The notes beneath the pieces were generated by a model that worked only from the letters and a program-made list of their open reading frames with translations, searched no databases and was not told where the DNA came from. Made by a program: the position numbers and the translations under genes. Positions 1 to 12,945 of a stretch of DNA of 64,000 nt are shown in pieces. Within the stretch, counting starts at the first letter, position 1. Every line of letters begins with the position of its first letter. The DNA comes from Pegea sp. RAD2-039 (taxonomy: Eukaryota > Chordata > Thaliacea > Salpida > Salpidae). The stretch covers positions 682,001-746,000 of the forward strand of contig JAQGEQ010000020.1 in the NCBI GenBank assembly GCA_034620365.1, in the 5' to 3' direction.

Positions 1-45
1 GTTTAGTCTTAAAACTTAAAAAAAAACTTGTATGTGAATCCACAG

Positions 46-79
46 TTAGAAGTTTCTGTCTTTAGAAGTTTCTGTCTTA
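46..79. repeat. Two tandem copies of a 16-bp unit
   Basis: The unit tagaagtttctgtctt occurs twice with a 16-bp period. It is a small local duplication with no evident function. Confidence 0.6.
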
Positions 80-1822
80 TATAAATTAAATTTTTTGTGT
101 CAGATTTAGAATCTATTTGTAAAGTAAAAGCTATAGATAATAATCAAGTTTAGCTGTGTGGTTGAATTTTAATTATTGAAATATTTCTTCAATTTTTTTT
201 TTGCTTTTATACTATACCAATAGTAAAACTCATAAATTTATAGTTCATAATTGTTTTGATCTGATTCCATTATATTTTATATTTAGTTATACTTAATACT
301 AATTTTATTATTAATAGTGAAATATATTAGATGCCAAGTTTTTTACAAGATTTTTGAATTGCTTGCAATTTGAAAATAAATTTATTTCTTATATAGGTTT
401 CTTATAATTTTTTACTTATTTTCTCTCATGCTTTAAAATGCATTTTATAAATTGTTATCTATAGCACACCTACATATATATTTATCAAATTCAAAATTCG
501 TTTGTTTATTCTATGATAAATGTTTAACAAATGATTTTCTTGTCAACTAAATTTTTAATGTATACTTGTAAGAAAGTTACTATCAATTTTTACCATCAGT
601 AGTTATTATAACTTAGAATGTTTTTTATTTAGTTTTTGGTTAGCCCACTTGGTACTAGCTTTTAGCATATGTAGCTAATAGTATTTTTCTGTAACTTTTA
701 AATAAGTTTCAAATTGATAGATCTAAATAAAGAAGTTGTTGATCAAATTTGAATAATTATATTTGATCTCATATCATATTTACATGCAATTCTTAAACAA
801 CTATTTAATTGATATATCAATTTTATTGAACTAGAATATTACAAAGATTACTGAAAAAACTACTTTTTTGCAGAACTTATTATTTTATTATATTTCAACA
901 ATCTTCTACTTAAACATAAACATTGAGAATCATATTTAGCACAGCTAATTAGTGTTAATTAATTTATATTTTTATTTTAAGTTATGTTTTGACTTTTATG
1001 TATTGCTATGTTGTTATTTTTATTCATCCCAAACTTGAACCTGACAATATTTTGTTATTTTTTATACTTTTCTGTTGTCAATTGTTAATAATATTTTAGG
1101 TGACATTAAAATCAAATCTTTTTAAAGTACTTTACAAATAGATACTTTGTTATAACTAATTTAATGTGGAGAGTTTATTAATTTTGGTTATAATAATTAT
1201 TCTGTACTTAAGGCCTAATAAGTGAGCCTTTTATATAGTTTCAAGTTTTATTCCACAAAATGTATTTTATATAAGTTGTCAGTAGTATAAGGCTAGATTA
1301 ATTTAGAAACTAAGTATTTTGAATTTGCTTAAATTTATTTAATAAATGTTAAACTATAGTGTTATTTGTGTGGTTAATTTTTATTTCTTTTGAATGTTTT
1401 ATTTTTAATTGATGCCCTATTGTAGTTTTCATGATATTTAATTAGTTAGTTTTACAAAAAATAACATTTAAAAGTTGAACACAATCTGTAATTTATTTTA
1501 ATCTTTACATAATAATTGATTTTCTACACTGAATGCTTGTTGATGTTGAAATACTTTTTTCTTATAATCAACTAATACCAAACATATGAGATTATATATG
1601 CTTAGGTTTTTATATATCAATCTAATATTAGCTGTAGACACTTTACATTACTACTAATAATCTTTCAAACTTTTCTTTAGTTCTTGTTTCCAATTGTAAA
1701 TCAGTTCATTTTTTTAAATTTAATCTGTTCTTTGAGTTTAATACTTTATGCAAAATTTTTAGGTAACTTCATTGTAAATTTATAGCTAGCAAATTGAAAC
1801 TGTTTGATACATTAAAAGAATT
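80..1822. other. AT-rich 5' flank of TOM40, no gene seen
   Basis: This stretch is very AT-rich with stops in all frames and no recognisable protein, RNA gene or mobile element. It should contain the TOM40 promoter and 5' UTR, but I cannot point to a specific core promoter. Confidence 0.5.
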
Positions 1823-3648
1823 ATGGGCAATAGTCATTCTGCTAATGCTGCGTTTTGGAGTTCTGAAGGTTAGTTTGAAATATTTGTTTTATAATTAATA
1901 TCTGTAGTTGATCATTCTAAAATGTCAACAATTTATTATATAAAGTAAAATATGAAATTAATCTTATTAAAATTATTTTTTTTTATTGTATAGTGTTAAT
2001 TAACTTTGTATTTTTTTTATTTCCAGATAAAAAAATCGATCCAAAACTAATTGATTTAGATTCTTCTGAGTGTGAATGTCCAGATACTTTTGAAGATAAT
2101 GTTGAAACCCCTACCCTGGCAACAGCTTCAGTTTCTCCCTCAGTTGAAGCCTTACAAATGCCCACAGAGCTTCAGTCTACTACTAGCAGTTTGGGTGGCT
2201 TAGAACCTTCGATTGAAGAGAACCCGATAAAACCAAAAGCTCTTAACCTTGGAACTTTTGATGAACTACACAAACCGACCAAGGGTAGGTCAATCTAATT
2301 AAAAAATCATTTTGTATCTTATTTTATAGTAAAAACTAAAAAAATGTATTCCAGTTATTGTAGTGACATTTAATAAGTTAAATTTGATACTTTTTTGTCT
2401 CTATCTGTTTTCGTAGCTTGTTACCTGACTGACAGCCATTTATTTTTTAGATCTTATGTTACAACCTTATGAAGGAATAAGATTTTGTGCTAATAGAGGA
2501 CTTAGCTCACATTTTCAGGTATCTTCTAGCAACATTTATACCTACTCTGTTTATATTTGTACTAATTTATTTTATATAGGTCCAGCATACTGTTCATCTT
2601 AATACTGATAAATCTTCTTACCGTTTCGGAAGCACCTACGTTGGGAATAAGCAACCTTGCCCCACTGAGGTTTGTATCTAATGCTTAAAAGTTTCATTTC
2701 TAATGATGGACTTTTCCTGTAGGCTTATCCAGTTTTGGTAGGTGAAATTAACAACGATGGTGACTTGCAAGCACAACTTATCCATTTGTTTGGAAAAAGT
2801 TTTAAACTAAAGTGTATTGCACAAGTAAGTGGCATATCCTCTTTATAATAGATAGCAATTATTTGTCATATTTTAATAGACGGCTGGACCAAAAGTGAAA
2901 TCATTTCAAGCAGGATTAGATATCGCTTTTAGTAGTTCTTGCCTTTCTCTTATAGCAGCTGATCCTGACATATTTAATAACAGTGGTGAGTTTACATAAT
3001 CACAATTTTTTATTAAATATTTACTAATATACTAGTAGATTTAGAAATACTTTTTCAATCAAAATAAATTAAGAAACTAATTTCTTGTATTACAGGTATG
3101 CTGATAGTTCAATATCTGCAAGGTTTAACTCCTAGTGTATCTATTGGAGCTGACTTGATACATCAAAGATGTGCAATGAGACAAAATACGATGATGACGA
3201 TTGCTGGCCGCTACCGAAGTACGACTTTTGACTTGTTTCTATTTTCTAATCAAACTGTTTTCATTTATCGATAATTTTTCAGCCCCTCTTATGCAGTTTG
3301 CTGCTAATCTTGGATCAGCGGGTGCACATCTTAGCTTTTATCGTAAAGCAAATGAGAATGTTCAAGTTGGTGTAGAATTAGAAGCTCGAACTAATTTAGA
3401 AAGTCTTACAACACTAGCTTATCAAATGGATATTCCTAAAATGAATCTTTTATTCAAAGGTAATATTAGTCATCTATTTTGACTTTTTATCTGACAATTT
3501 TCTTTTAGGTATGATTAATTCGGAGTGGACAATTGGAAGCAGTTTCGAAAAACGACTGTTGCCTTTCCCAGTTTCACTCAATATGACCGCCACTTACAAT
3601 ATCAAGCAAGATAAAGCAACTCTTGGTCTTGGTTGTATGCTCGGTTAA
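1823..3648 (+). CDS. Tom40: TOM40, mitochondrial outer-membrane import pore (9 exons, 369 aa)
   Basis: This is the beta-barrel channel of the TOM complex, through which nearly all nuclear-encoded mitochondrial precursors enter. I join exons 1823-1868, 2027-2284, 2451-2518, 2580-2669, 2723-2824, 2880-2985, 3096-3218, 3283-3459 and 3509-3648. All introns are GT-AG, mostly 49-65 bp, and the total of 1110 nt is exactly in frame. Residues 1-100 are a variable Ser/Thr/Glu-rich tail starting MGN, as I recall for animal TOM40. A conserved NLGTFDELHK stretch follows, then the barrel: PYEGIRFCANRGLSSHFQ, STYVGNKQPCPTEAYPVLVG, QVGVELEA, IPKMNLLFKG, and a C-terminal beta-signal region ending LGLGCMLG. 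The length fits the family (human TOM40 is 361 aa). The start is the only ATG that splices in frame to the tail. The C-x-C in the tail (CECP) has no obvious role. No confident poly(A) signal was chosen; an AATAAA lies at about 4258. Confidence 0.96.
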
Positions 3649-4856
3649 CTCAACAAAACTCAGTTGACATATGATCAAAAATTATTTTTTCTTGTGTCTA
3701 CGTCTACATCATTCGATTTGTCAGTTATAGTAAATTGTTTAGGCATGATTACATTAAACCATTTTCATTAACTACTAATGGTACAACTACAAATCTTTTC
3801 GTTCGTTGATGATTTAGTTTTTATAAAGGTTGTAATTGAGCTTTTCCAGTGGAACTAACTTGATTTATGTAAAAGTTATTATACTTTGTTTAGAATTAAA
3901 TGTGTCTGGTACTAAGTAATTCCTTATACTCAAACTAATCCTCGAAAAAAACTTATTTTTTCTGTTTACATTTGAATACAAAATCAATTTATCTGGACTA
4001 TAAGAGTTATTCATTAACTAAAAATACTCATCGTTTAAATTGTTTAGTTAGTTAGCTTCTATTAACCACACTCAAATGGTTCTTATTAATTACTCTGAAT
4101 CTACTACAAGAAAGGAATTATTTATAAATATCAAATTAGTAACTTATTATTTTTGAAATTAAAATGATTCACAACAGACTCTTATAAGAACGTTGCGACA
4201 TTTTGGTGAGTCAAACTCCGGGAGTTTTTACAGCAACTAGTATAAGAAGTGGTTTGGAATAAACCTATTTTATATCTTTTGTGTGAATCAAAAGCCAATC
4301 AGGTCAATCTAGCATTTGGTTAAAAATAACTTTTTGTTAATTACTGAAGGGTTGCTCGTATTTATTAATGAAACTGACTTAGTTGGTTAGGATCTTCAAA
4401 AAAACGGAAGATATTTGTTAAAATTCGTCTGATAAATCTACAGATGAGTAAATAGTAAAACAAAGTTTTGATAACAATACACAATTTCTGTTTATACAAA
4501 CTTTATGTTTCTTAATGAATTTTGTAATTACTATCAACTTGAAATATAATAATAGTTACTTTTCAGTTTGAAACTTAAGACGAAATGATCATAGCAAATA
4601 ATTGAACTATGGTTTTATTATACAAAAGATTACAGAGTTTAAAAAAGCTTTAATACTTGTAAGAAATTATAATTAATTGATATAATTATATAAAACATGA
4701 ACTTTATTATCACAAAACAATCAATATTATCACTTTTTAGTGGAATTTATTTAAAACCAGAAAATCATTTTAATGTTTTAATAAATCACTTGTCAGTCTA
4801 AATTATAATAAAATTTTTAGTAAAATATTATAAACAAAACCCAGCAGATAGTGTCA
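3649..4856. other. TOM40 3' flank, AT-rich spacer
   Basis: This holds the presumed TOM40 3' UTR (candidate AATAAA near 4258) and then AT-rich sequence up to the tRNA gene. No further gene is visible on either strand. Confidence 0.45.
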
Positions 4857-4938
4857 ACTGGGTTGGCCGAGTGGTTAAGGCGTTGGACTTAAGTTCCAAT
4901 GGACGGTGTCCGCGTGGGTTCGAACCCCACACCCAGTA
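4857..4938 (+). tRNA. trnL-TAA: tRNA-Leu (anticodon TAA)
   Basis: An 82-nt cloverleaf. The acceptor strands ACTGGGT (4857-4863) and ACCCAGT (4931-4937) pair perfectly, with discriminator A at 4938. The anticodon stem TTGGA/TCCAA encloses a 7-nt loop with TAA at 4890-4892. There is a long class II variable arm, typical of Leu. The internal promoter boxes are intact: A box TGGCCGAGTGG at 4864-4874 and B box GGTTCGAACCC at 4917-4927. A run of six T at 4944-4949 is a good Pol III terminator. No intron is present. It should read UUA codons, which are common in so AT-rich a genome. Confidence 0.97.
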
Positions 4939-4943
4939 TAAAA

Positions 4944-4949
4944 TTTTTT
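4944..4949 (+). terminator. Pol III T-run terminator of tRNA-Leu
   Basis: Six consecutive T start six bases after the discriminator base, the usual RNA polymerase III stop signal. Confidence 0.8.
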
Positions 4950-5863
4950 AAACAAATATTTTTAAGAAAATTTTTTTACGGATTTTGAATTAAAAATTCC
5001 AATGTCTTGAATTTCCTCAAATTTAAACTTTTGTCGCTTTTGGAAATCAGAGTTTTTATCTTATTATCACACAATGACTTTTACCAGATAAGGAAACCAC
5101 ATATAAAAAAGTTCAAGCTTCTTTCATTAGTTTAACTGATACAAGTAAAATAGACGGTCTATTTTATGTTTTTAATAAGTTGTAAAACATAAGTTTTAAA
5201 TCAAGGTTATACGGAGAAACTTCATAATAGAAATATTAGCAAACTTTTTTGTTTAACACTTGCTTCAGCAGTTGAATTTTTAAACTTGACAACAATTTTT
5301 ATTTAAAACTTGTCTAGTGTAAATAAATATTTAGATATCAGTATCATGTTTACGTCAAATGTTTTCTCTTATGCCGTATTTATAGTCAAATCTAAATTTT
5401 AAAGAATTTTATAATATATATGTGGTGATAAGGTTTTATCTGATTTTTGTCTTATGGAAGTAAATTGTTATTTTAAATATATTTTCAAAAATATATTTTA
5501 ACGACTAGTTTAAGGCAAGAAATAAAATTTAGTTTCAATAATTTTTGATGTTTGTAAATTTTTACAAGATAGAAATTAAATTTGGAGTCGTGTACGATTA
5601 GAAGCAGTTAAAGTTTCGGATTATTTTAAAATAGCTATTTTAGAAATTCGACTTCGTGTCTTTGTAGAAATCTATTATCTTATCCAACTATTCAAAATAT
5701 ATATAAACTGGTAATAAATTAATTATTATATTGAAGTGATTTTGAATAAAATTTATACTCAAATTATTTTCTAACAGCTCTGATTGACTTTTATAATTTT
5801 GTATTTGATGCAAGAAGTAGAAAATGGATTTTTCAACTATTCTTGAATTGTTGTTTTTGTAAT
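4950..5863. other. AT-rich spacer, nothing recognised
   Basis: No open frame of note and no repeat beyond short AT palindromes such as the one near 5476-5500. Confidence 0.4.
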
Positions 5864-6210
5864 GTAGCGGTTATCACGCCCACCTGACAGATTCTTGGGC
5901 TCGGGTCCAGGTATATACATATTTGCGATAGAGAAAGTCATAAAAACCCGGGTAGAAGGGTCTTGTGAGTGTAGTTAATGACATCACCTCTAGCAGACAC
6001 AAAACTTTGAATTTAAAAACCGGAATTGAAACCTCGTAGGCAGTTCATCCCTGTACTCCGAGACATTCTGGCAGCTCCATTTGGATGTAGCTGCATCAGA
6101 CTGTCTTCGCTCTGCACAAAATTGTTGGCGTGGAGAGTAAAATCCTTTTATATTCATATTTCTGTCCTGACTTACAGCATGACCGTTCCCGACTGAAGCA
6201 TGCCATTTCT
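5864..6210 (+). mobile_element. tRNA-derived SINE-like insertion
   Basis: A block of clearly higher GC inside AT-rich DNA. Its left end resembles the 3' part of an A box (GTAGCGGTTATCAC, about 5865-5878), followed about 35 bases later by a B-box-like GGCTCGGGTCC (about 5898-5908). That is the layout of a tRNA-derived Pol III head. An unrelated GC-richer body follows to about 6200. The acceptor stem cannot be folded, so it is not a functional tRNA. No target-site duplication could be fixed, and the right end is approximate. The only other tRNA-like head in the window is at about 52897. Confidence 0.42.
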
Positions 6211-6852
6211 TTTTTTTCTGTTACTTCAATTGGCCAAAAGACTTACATACAGCTTCGTACACAAGCTAATAAATCCAGATATTATCGGTTACCACTTTAG
6301 ATAACAATTTTTTCAAATACTTGAAACAATCTAACGACATTTAAAATGGAAACTTTAAACATTATTATTATTTTAACTGAATTTTTTGAAGTTATCACTA
6401 AAATCCTAATGATTAAATTTTGTACAAATGATTACTTTACGGGGATTTTTTGAGACAGGTTTTTCAAGTAGCTTCAATATGTATTAATGATGGGTTCATT
6501 CGCCTGGCATCGCGATAAAACCAACAAAAAAACTGTTTTGAATCACATTTGGAAAAGAAAAATTAGTGGTAAATAACTTGACCTTCAAAAAGCTTACAGC
6601 AGCCAATAGTCATGCAGACAGACCTCAAGATTTGATGGCCGGCGAGTAGTTGTGACTAACACGATCATATCGTGAATAGTTTTCAACATTTATTAACATG
6701 TTTTAACAAACAACTTTTTCTTTTTATAAAAATAGATAAAATTGGAGCTGTTGAAATTTTATTATTTATTAAATAAGTTCAAACAATCAAAATGTCTAAC
6801 ACAATTAGTAGGCTGATAAAGTTTTTAAAATGACAGATTTTTACAACAAATT
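6211..6852. other. Spacer downstream of TOM70 copy A
   Basis: This contains a possible minus-strand poly(A) signal for TOM70 copy A (TTTATT on the + strand at 6765-6770, i.e. AATAAA). Sequence homology to the other TOM70 copy starts only at 6853, so this part lies outside the duplicated unit. Confidence 0.4.
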
Positions 6853-9800
6853 AACATGCATTCAAAGATATTACTTCAAATTACAAAAAGATCAAAATCA
6901 AACAAAATATAAGACCTAACGTTATAAGTTAACCAAAAATTGCACGAAGCAAAACCATCATTCAAATCAATAATAATGAAGACAAGTTGTTGCTTTAAAA
7001 GAGTATCTAAGGGTTATGATAAACTTGAAAAGCTTGGAGGTGTTATTCCATAATTGTTTCGAATATTTTCCTGAGCCACAGCAGCAGCTCTTAAGGAATA
7101 AAGATGAGCCATTTCTGATTCTGTTCTAGAAAATTCAATCGCTTTGTCAAAATGTTCCAAAGCCTTAGCTACATTTGATCTGAAATAACAAAGTTTTTGA
7201 TGAAGAAATAAAAATGAAAATAATGTAACGAACTGTTGTATTGCAATAGTGGCGAGCATTTCATGAGCAAAGTCACATTCAGGATCTACTTCTAAAGCTC
7301 TTGTGATCATTGCAATTGCTGCATCACAATCTTGTTTCCATTGAAGAAGTAAGGTTCTATAAGAAGTTAAATGCAAAGCTGCTAGCATCCAGTCTATTTA
7401 ATGAACTAATAATTCAAATAAACAAACCCTCTGTGGACATATAAGCTTGCATTTTCAGGATCAACTTCTAAAGCTCTTTCAAACAGTTTGTCAGCAGCTT
7501 CAAAATTTTGTCGATCACATTCAGCCTAAATATGAAGAAATTTCAGATGAAATTTTATGAAGGTCTATCTAACTCACTTGTGCATATAACCCATAAGTAT
7601 CTGAACAGTCTGGATATTTTTTAATCAATTCTTCAAACTCAGCATTAGCAAGTTCAATCTGTACAATATTATTGGCAGCAAAAGCTTGTCTGTGAATAAT
7701 TTAGTTGAATAGAGACTGATTTGTGAAAAGTAATATTTCCACCTGTATTTAGTGTAGCATCTTTGAGCATGAGCTAATGCAAAGTCTGGTTTGCATTCAA
7801 TACACTTGTTGAAATCAGCAATTGCTTCACCAATTTTATTAAGAATAATAAAATTCTGAATAAAATGAAGAAAATTAATTATAATTTATATTATTAAGAT
7901 GCAAAGCCAGGCACCTATCCAAATAGAAGCAGGCAAAGTAATTTTTAACAATGTGTCAATCGAATAAGAGGAACACAGTAGGTGGGTTTGATCAGTTTTT
8001 TGATACTTTAAACCCAATTAAGTGATAATTAATTTCTTTATGATTAATGGGAAATAACCAAGGATTGCTTTAAAGTGTTTCCAAAGAAATTCTTTCAATT
8101 TTATTGTAATCAGTTTTTAAATTTTATCTATTGAATGTAATCTCACAAGAAATCTTCATTTACATTTCAATTTTACTTAAAACACACAAACGTCGTTTAA
8201 ACAGAATAAAAACTTGTTGACTCAATTAAAACATCAACAAACCTGCCCTCGGTTATGATAAACATCAGGATTTTGTGGATCCACAGCAACAGCAAGATCA
8301 TAATCCGAGTTTGCTTCTTCTACCTTTTGAAGTTGCATGTTTAAACTTGCTCGTTTGATTAATGCATTCACGCGAATCTAGAGTTAATAACGTCATCAGA
8401 GAAAGCGTGGTAAGTAGTAGCAGTAAACCTTTGGTTGGATATCTGTCATATCAATAACACGATTCAAATCTTTTAAGCCTTCACTATTTTTACATGAAAG
8501 AAGATAGAAAGAAGCACGAAGCAATAATGCTTTAGCAAAACGATTCTTTGCAGTAATATCTGTAAAATATTTCAAAAAATAACTTTCAAAACAATTTGGA
8601 AATATCTAACAACTGATCACCGTTTGTGTCTTTTTGTTCTCCATTTACTTCACTTGAAGCATCAGAAACTGATTCTATTTCAGTTGTACATTCATCAATC
8701 ACTTCTTCTAACTTACCTTCACTCCAAGCTATCTTAGCTCTTATATAACCGCTGTTTAAAAGTTAAAATCACAAATTAGCAGGATTCTATGACTTGAATA
8801 TATAAATTATAAACTGGTAACTATGTATCAACTTTTTACTGTTGGTAATATTCTCAGTTTTAAAAGAGTAGATCACTCAAAATTTATTTAAAAGTTCTGA
8901 AAATGAAAGTATATTTCAATAGAAAGTTTTATTTACCTCAAGTGGGCGACTAGTTTTTCATCTTCTGTTAAGCTATCAGTGATACAATCGTTGACAAAAC
9001 CATTAAAATATTGCTTGATGAAAACAGGAGATGGAAGTTTGTGTTTTCGATTCTGAAAAAAAGAAGAGGAAGTTGATGAATCAATTAGGAAAATGTTTGG
9101 TTAGAAGAAAAATAAGTAGCAGAAAAGTTTCAGCTTACTCGATAGTTCTGAGCAGCATCATCAAAACCAATCTTTTTCAAAATCTGATCAGCAAACAACA
9201 TATTGGCTCGATTTTCAAAACTTTCCAAAATACAAACAGTTGTAATATCTGTATGAAATTTCAGTCAGTTTATATACAAGTCATATTCAATTATGAGTTA
9301 CTAATTTCATACATACATAAAAATTAGTCAGCTGAATTTTACCAGCTCTTTTATAACTAAAAATATTCATCAAAATGTTATGAAAATTTAATCTGTTTAA
9401 AGAAATTTATATAAAGTTATCAGCATCAGATGCTTAGTTATAAGTTAAACAAGAAGTATAAACTGAAAAAAAAACCATTAACATTAACAAATTATATAAA
9501 CTTAGCATCTCTTAAATATTTTACTTCAGATAATCAAAGAAATAAAAAATGATCTAATCACAATCTATAAACAAACCCATTTAACATTTGGAGCAGACAA
9601 TTAGTTGAATCTTATAATTAACTTAATACGATTTATAACTAATATTTACTTATGCCTCTGTAGTACTTAACACCTTTTTATTATTTTTCTGCAGTTATAT
9701 CGTTTTGTGTTTGCTATAAGAGCTATATAATTTATCATCTGCAGCCTCGTGTTAAACAATTAAATAAGCAAAAAGTTATAAAGGAAAGTTTAAATAAAAT

Positions 9801-10782
9801 TATAGTGAAGAGCTTTCCAAATCAGAACTAGTTGAAATGAAACAGCATGTATAAAAGATAAAACTTTGGTCACAGATATAATTAGCAAAATATTTTCAAT
9901 CGCTTATTAGTAAACAAATGAGTTTCTAGGTATATAATTTGTTAATAATATTTTCAAATTAATTATTTACAAAAAAAATCTTTAGATAGTAAATAAGAAG
10001 TTTATATAAAAAAAACCTTCTAAGCAAAGACCACGATCACCAGATTTTTCATAAGCTTTTGATCTTCTTACAAAAGCTTTTACATACTTATTATTTAAAC
10101 TAATTGCTTTTGTACATTCATTAATAACTGCTTCCCAGTTTTTCTAAAAATATTTATTTGTTAAAATCAATAAAATATATCACAATAAACATAAAAATAA
10201 ATATGATGAGAGAGTTAATACCGACCTGTTTCTCATAAGCAGCAGCTTTATTTTGATGATAAGTAGCTTTATCTAATTTGGCCTCTTCTGGGCAAATTTC
10301 AATTGCTAAGCTGTACTTATCAATCGCATCACTATATTTTCCTTCCTTGAACAACTTATTTCCTATATTTTTCAACTCTTGAGACTTACCAAGATTTTCC
10401 TATAAAATCAAAAGCAATTTAACTTTTATGATAATTCTGTGTAAACTTATAAGCTTATAAAAATTATAATGAAATTATATTCTTCATTAATTTTGGACCA
10501 TTTGCAACTAAACATTAGGCAATGACTTGTTAACCCCAAAAAACTAACTTTATGAATTTCTTCTACAGTTTTGACTTCTTTAACTTTTTCAACTTCATTT
10601 TCTGCTTTCATTTGAGTTTCTTCATTTTTTATAACTTTATTTTGAGATTTATTATTTCTGACAATATACAAATAAGCACCAGCAGATATGATGCCAACAG
10701 GAAGACACACTGCTAAAGCAACTTTCCAACCAGGCCAAGATTGGTCATTTCTCAAACCAGTTGCAACTTTTACATAAGACAT
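6853..10782 (-). repeat. TOM70 tandem duplication unit, copy A
   Basis: From 6853 upward this matches copy B from 12781 upward, through the 3' UTR, the exons and most introns. Homology ends near the start codons. The two units lie head to tail about 2 kb apart. Stretches of near-identity including introns alternate with abruptly divergent patches, described in the findings. Confidence 0.9.
7014..10782 (-). CDS. Tom70: TOM70 copy A, mitochondrial import receptor (13 exons, 589 aa)
   Basis: A tail-anchored-in-reverse outer-membrane receptor: the N terminus sits in the membrane and cytosolic TPRs dock Hsp70/Hsp90 and internal-signal precursors. Exons in transcript order: 10782-10549, 10399-10226, 10143-10017, 9248-9139, 9052-8937, 8751-8621, 8559-8429, 8377-8243, 7855-7743, 7689-7578, 7525-7428, 7356-7234, 7179-7014. 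The total of 1770 nt is in frame, and 589 aa compares with about 608 in human. Residues 20-41 form the membrane anchor after WPGW. Residues 86-180 are the clamp TPRs, with K88 and N92 in KNIGNKLFK, then HQNKAAAYEKQ and KAFVRRSKAYEK. The middle has PSPVFIKQYFNGF and SGYIRAK. The C-terminal TPRs include LLLQWKQDCDAAI and end in the conserved MAHLYSL and NYGITPP. The intron 11 acceptor is ATAG before 7356 and the exon 12 donor is CA|GTTCGT; both were chosen because they restore family sequence and phase. Confidence 0.95.
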
Positions 10783-12780
10783 TGTTGAGATGAGAAAAAT
10801 TCTGTTTATCAGGTTTTGAAACTTTTCTAAAAAATTATATTACTTGTTATAAAATTTAGTATAAATGTACATTAAACATAAGCTCTAAAATAATCATATA
10901 GATAAATTTATTAAAATTGTTTAGGAATAAATATCATATAAATTTCATTTTAGTTTTTTATAGCAAGTATATATAAAAATAAAATAAACAAAAGATAGTT
11001 TTCATGAGAAGTTCAAAATCTTTATTTAGAGAAACTAAAAAAATATAAATAAAAAAATAGAATGTTAAAAAATAAAAACACGTCTATACACTGATCTAAT
11101 CAATACTAAAATGAGCAAAGCATAAACACACTTAAGCAACTTTATAATAAAAACAAATGTTAACTATCAATAACTCTCATTGTTTTAAAACAAAGTCTAT
11201 TTTGTATGCCTATAGCTAATAAAGATTTAAGCGCCAACAATTATAAAAATATTTTAGGATTATTATGACTTAAAGAAAATATCTTAAGAAAAATAGCAAA
11301 ATTATTACAGAGTTTTTGAAGTGTCAAATAAGTAGCGATAAATACAAGAGAATCGATTAAAAAAGAACTATTTATTTAATAAAAAGCTTAGCAATTTATT
11401 CAACAAATAACAGATAGAAAAACACATGAATTCTGAAAAATATTAATTTATAAAAGCTATGAATAATCATAAAAGAATTACAGCGTTGATTAACACTTTG
11501 CTGTGTAATCCATTTTCATATCGTGCCTGTATGCACATAGCTCCAAAAACCATTTTGGTACATATTTATCTAAAAAAGTAGTTTTGATCGCAAATGAAAC
11601 ATAACCTAAGATTGAAAAAAATTTTTATATAAAATAAAACATTGAATGTTTAAATTAATCAATAAACCTTTCTTGTGGTTAGCAAGTTGTCTGTTAGTTG
11701 AAGCTCTATTAAAGGTGAAAACATCAGTTTATTTCATTGCTATATCAGTTACAGATGGCGGAAAATTATATGCTCATATAAATAATGTATGTGTTCAACA
11801 AGTTAACACTGATAAGAACCATTTGTTTGCTGAGCTATAATTATTAATTCACTTAATTAAGAAAATACGAATACCTTCATAAAAATGTTGAAAAAAAATG
11901 TTTTGCAATGACTATACTAAACCAATCAAATAATTTAAACTAGTATTTTAGATACAGTATTATAAAATTATTAATTTATAGTATTAAGGAAATAGTTCAA
12001 ATTGTTTGAAGTACATAACTTAAAACAACATCCAGTTTAGTCGATTTATTTTTTGACTTGTGATACTTTATAGGTATCAACATAAGTTTCAATTCTAAAT
12101 GGTCTGTCTCAAATCAAGGATATACCTTATATCTATGATCGAAGGTGCTTAAGACTTTTAATTACAATCATGAACGGCCATGCGACTACCTTGATTGGAA
12201 CGTGCACCATCCACTTAAAAAGATTATGAATAAATTATAAATAAGCAATCATGGTTCAAAAAGAACTTAAATAGAACACTGTCAAACGAGAAAAATTATT
12301 TTTGGTAACTTTATAGGGCTGTATTAATCTTACATAGCCTGGGTTTGAAATCTTTCTTTATCAATTCGTCTTTGTTTGTAAGAATGATTATTACATTTTC
12401 TAAAGAAATGCTAGATGTTTATATAGCTAAGATAAATAAAGATGATAACATCTATTTTTTCAAATTATATTTTATCTAATGACCAGTATCTTTGAAGTAC
12501 TAATGTTGAAATGCAGTAAATGTGACCAGTCAATTTTTTTATTGATAGCTATTGACGTGTTAGCCTTCGTTCTTATTCACTATAAGAATTTTATTATTTA
12601 TTATTTATAGCCATACGATAAATAAATTATTTAATGAAAAAAACCCGATAAGCTTAACGCTAAAAATCGAAAGTTCTATTTTAAATTTATGTAACATGTT
12701 TGTTCATACAAAAGATCTTCTGTGATCAAAATTTCTAATAAAATCAGTTGGTAAAAAATTTTAAGTTTTTAAATCGAAGA
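10783..12780. other. Spacer between the two TOM70 copies
   Basis: Two kb of AT-rich DNA that must hold the promoter of copy A and the 3' end region of copy B. A 64-codon open frame at 11646-11840 (+) has no recognisable family and is not called. No repeat was recognised. Confidence 0.45.
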
Positions 12781-12945
12781 AACATGCATTCAAAGATATT
12801 ACTTCAAATTGCAAAAAGATCAAAATCAAACTAACAAAAGATAAAACCTAACTTTATAAGTTAACCAAAAATTGCACGAAGCAAAACCATCATTCAAATC
12901 AATAATAATGAAGACAAGTTGTTGCTTTAAAAGAGTATCTAAGGG

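Noticed and set aside
7014-7388. Open frame starting ATG at 7388 as a separate small TPR protein (and its twin at 12946-13320)
   Set aside because: It spans the last two TOM70 exons plus two introns that happen to stay open. Splicing at 7428/7356 and 7234/7179 restores the conserved TOM70 sequence and phase.
9031-9327. 98-codon + strand frame across TOM70 introns
   Set aside because: It is antisense to real exons 4 and 5 of copy A, has low complexity and matches no family.
11646-11840. 64-codon + strand frame between the TOM70 copies
   Set aside because: It starts with a hydrophobic run and has somewhat protein-like composition, but no splice partners, family or promoter could be found.
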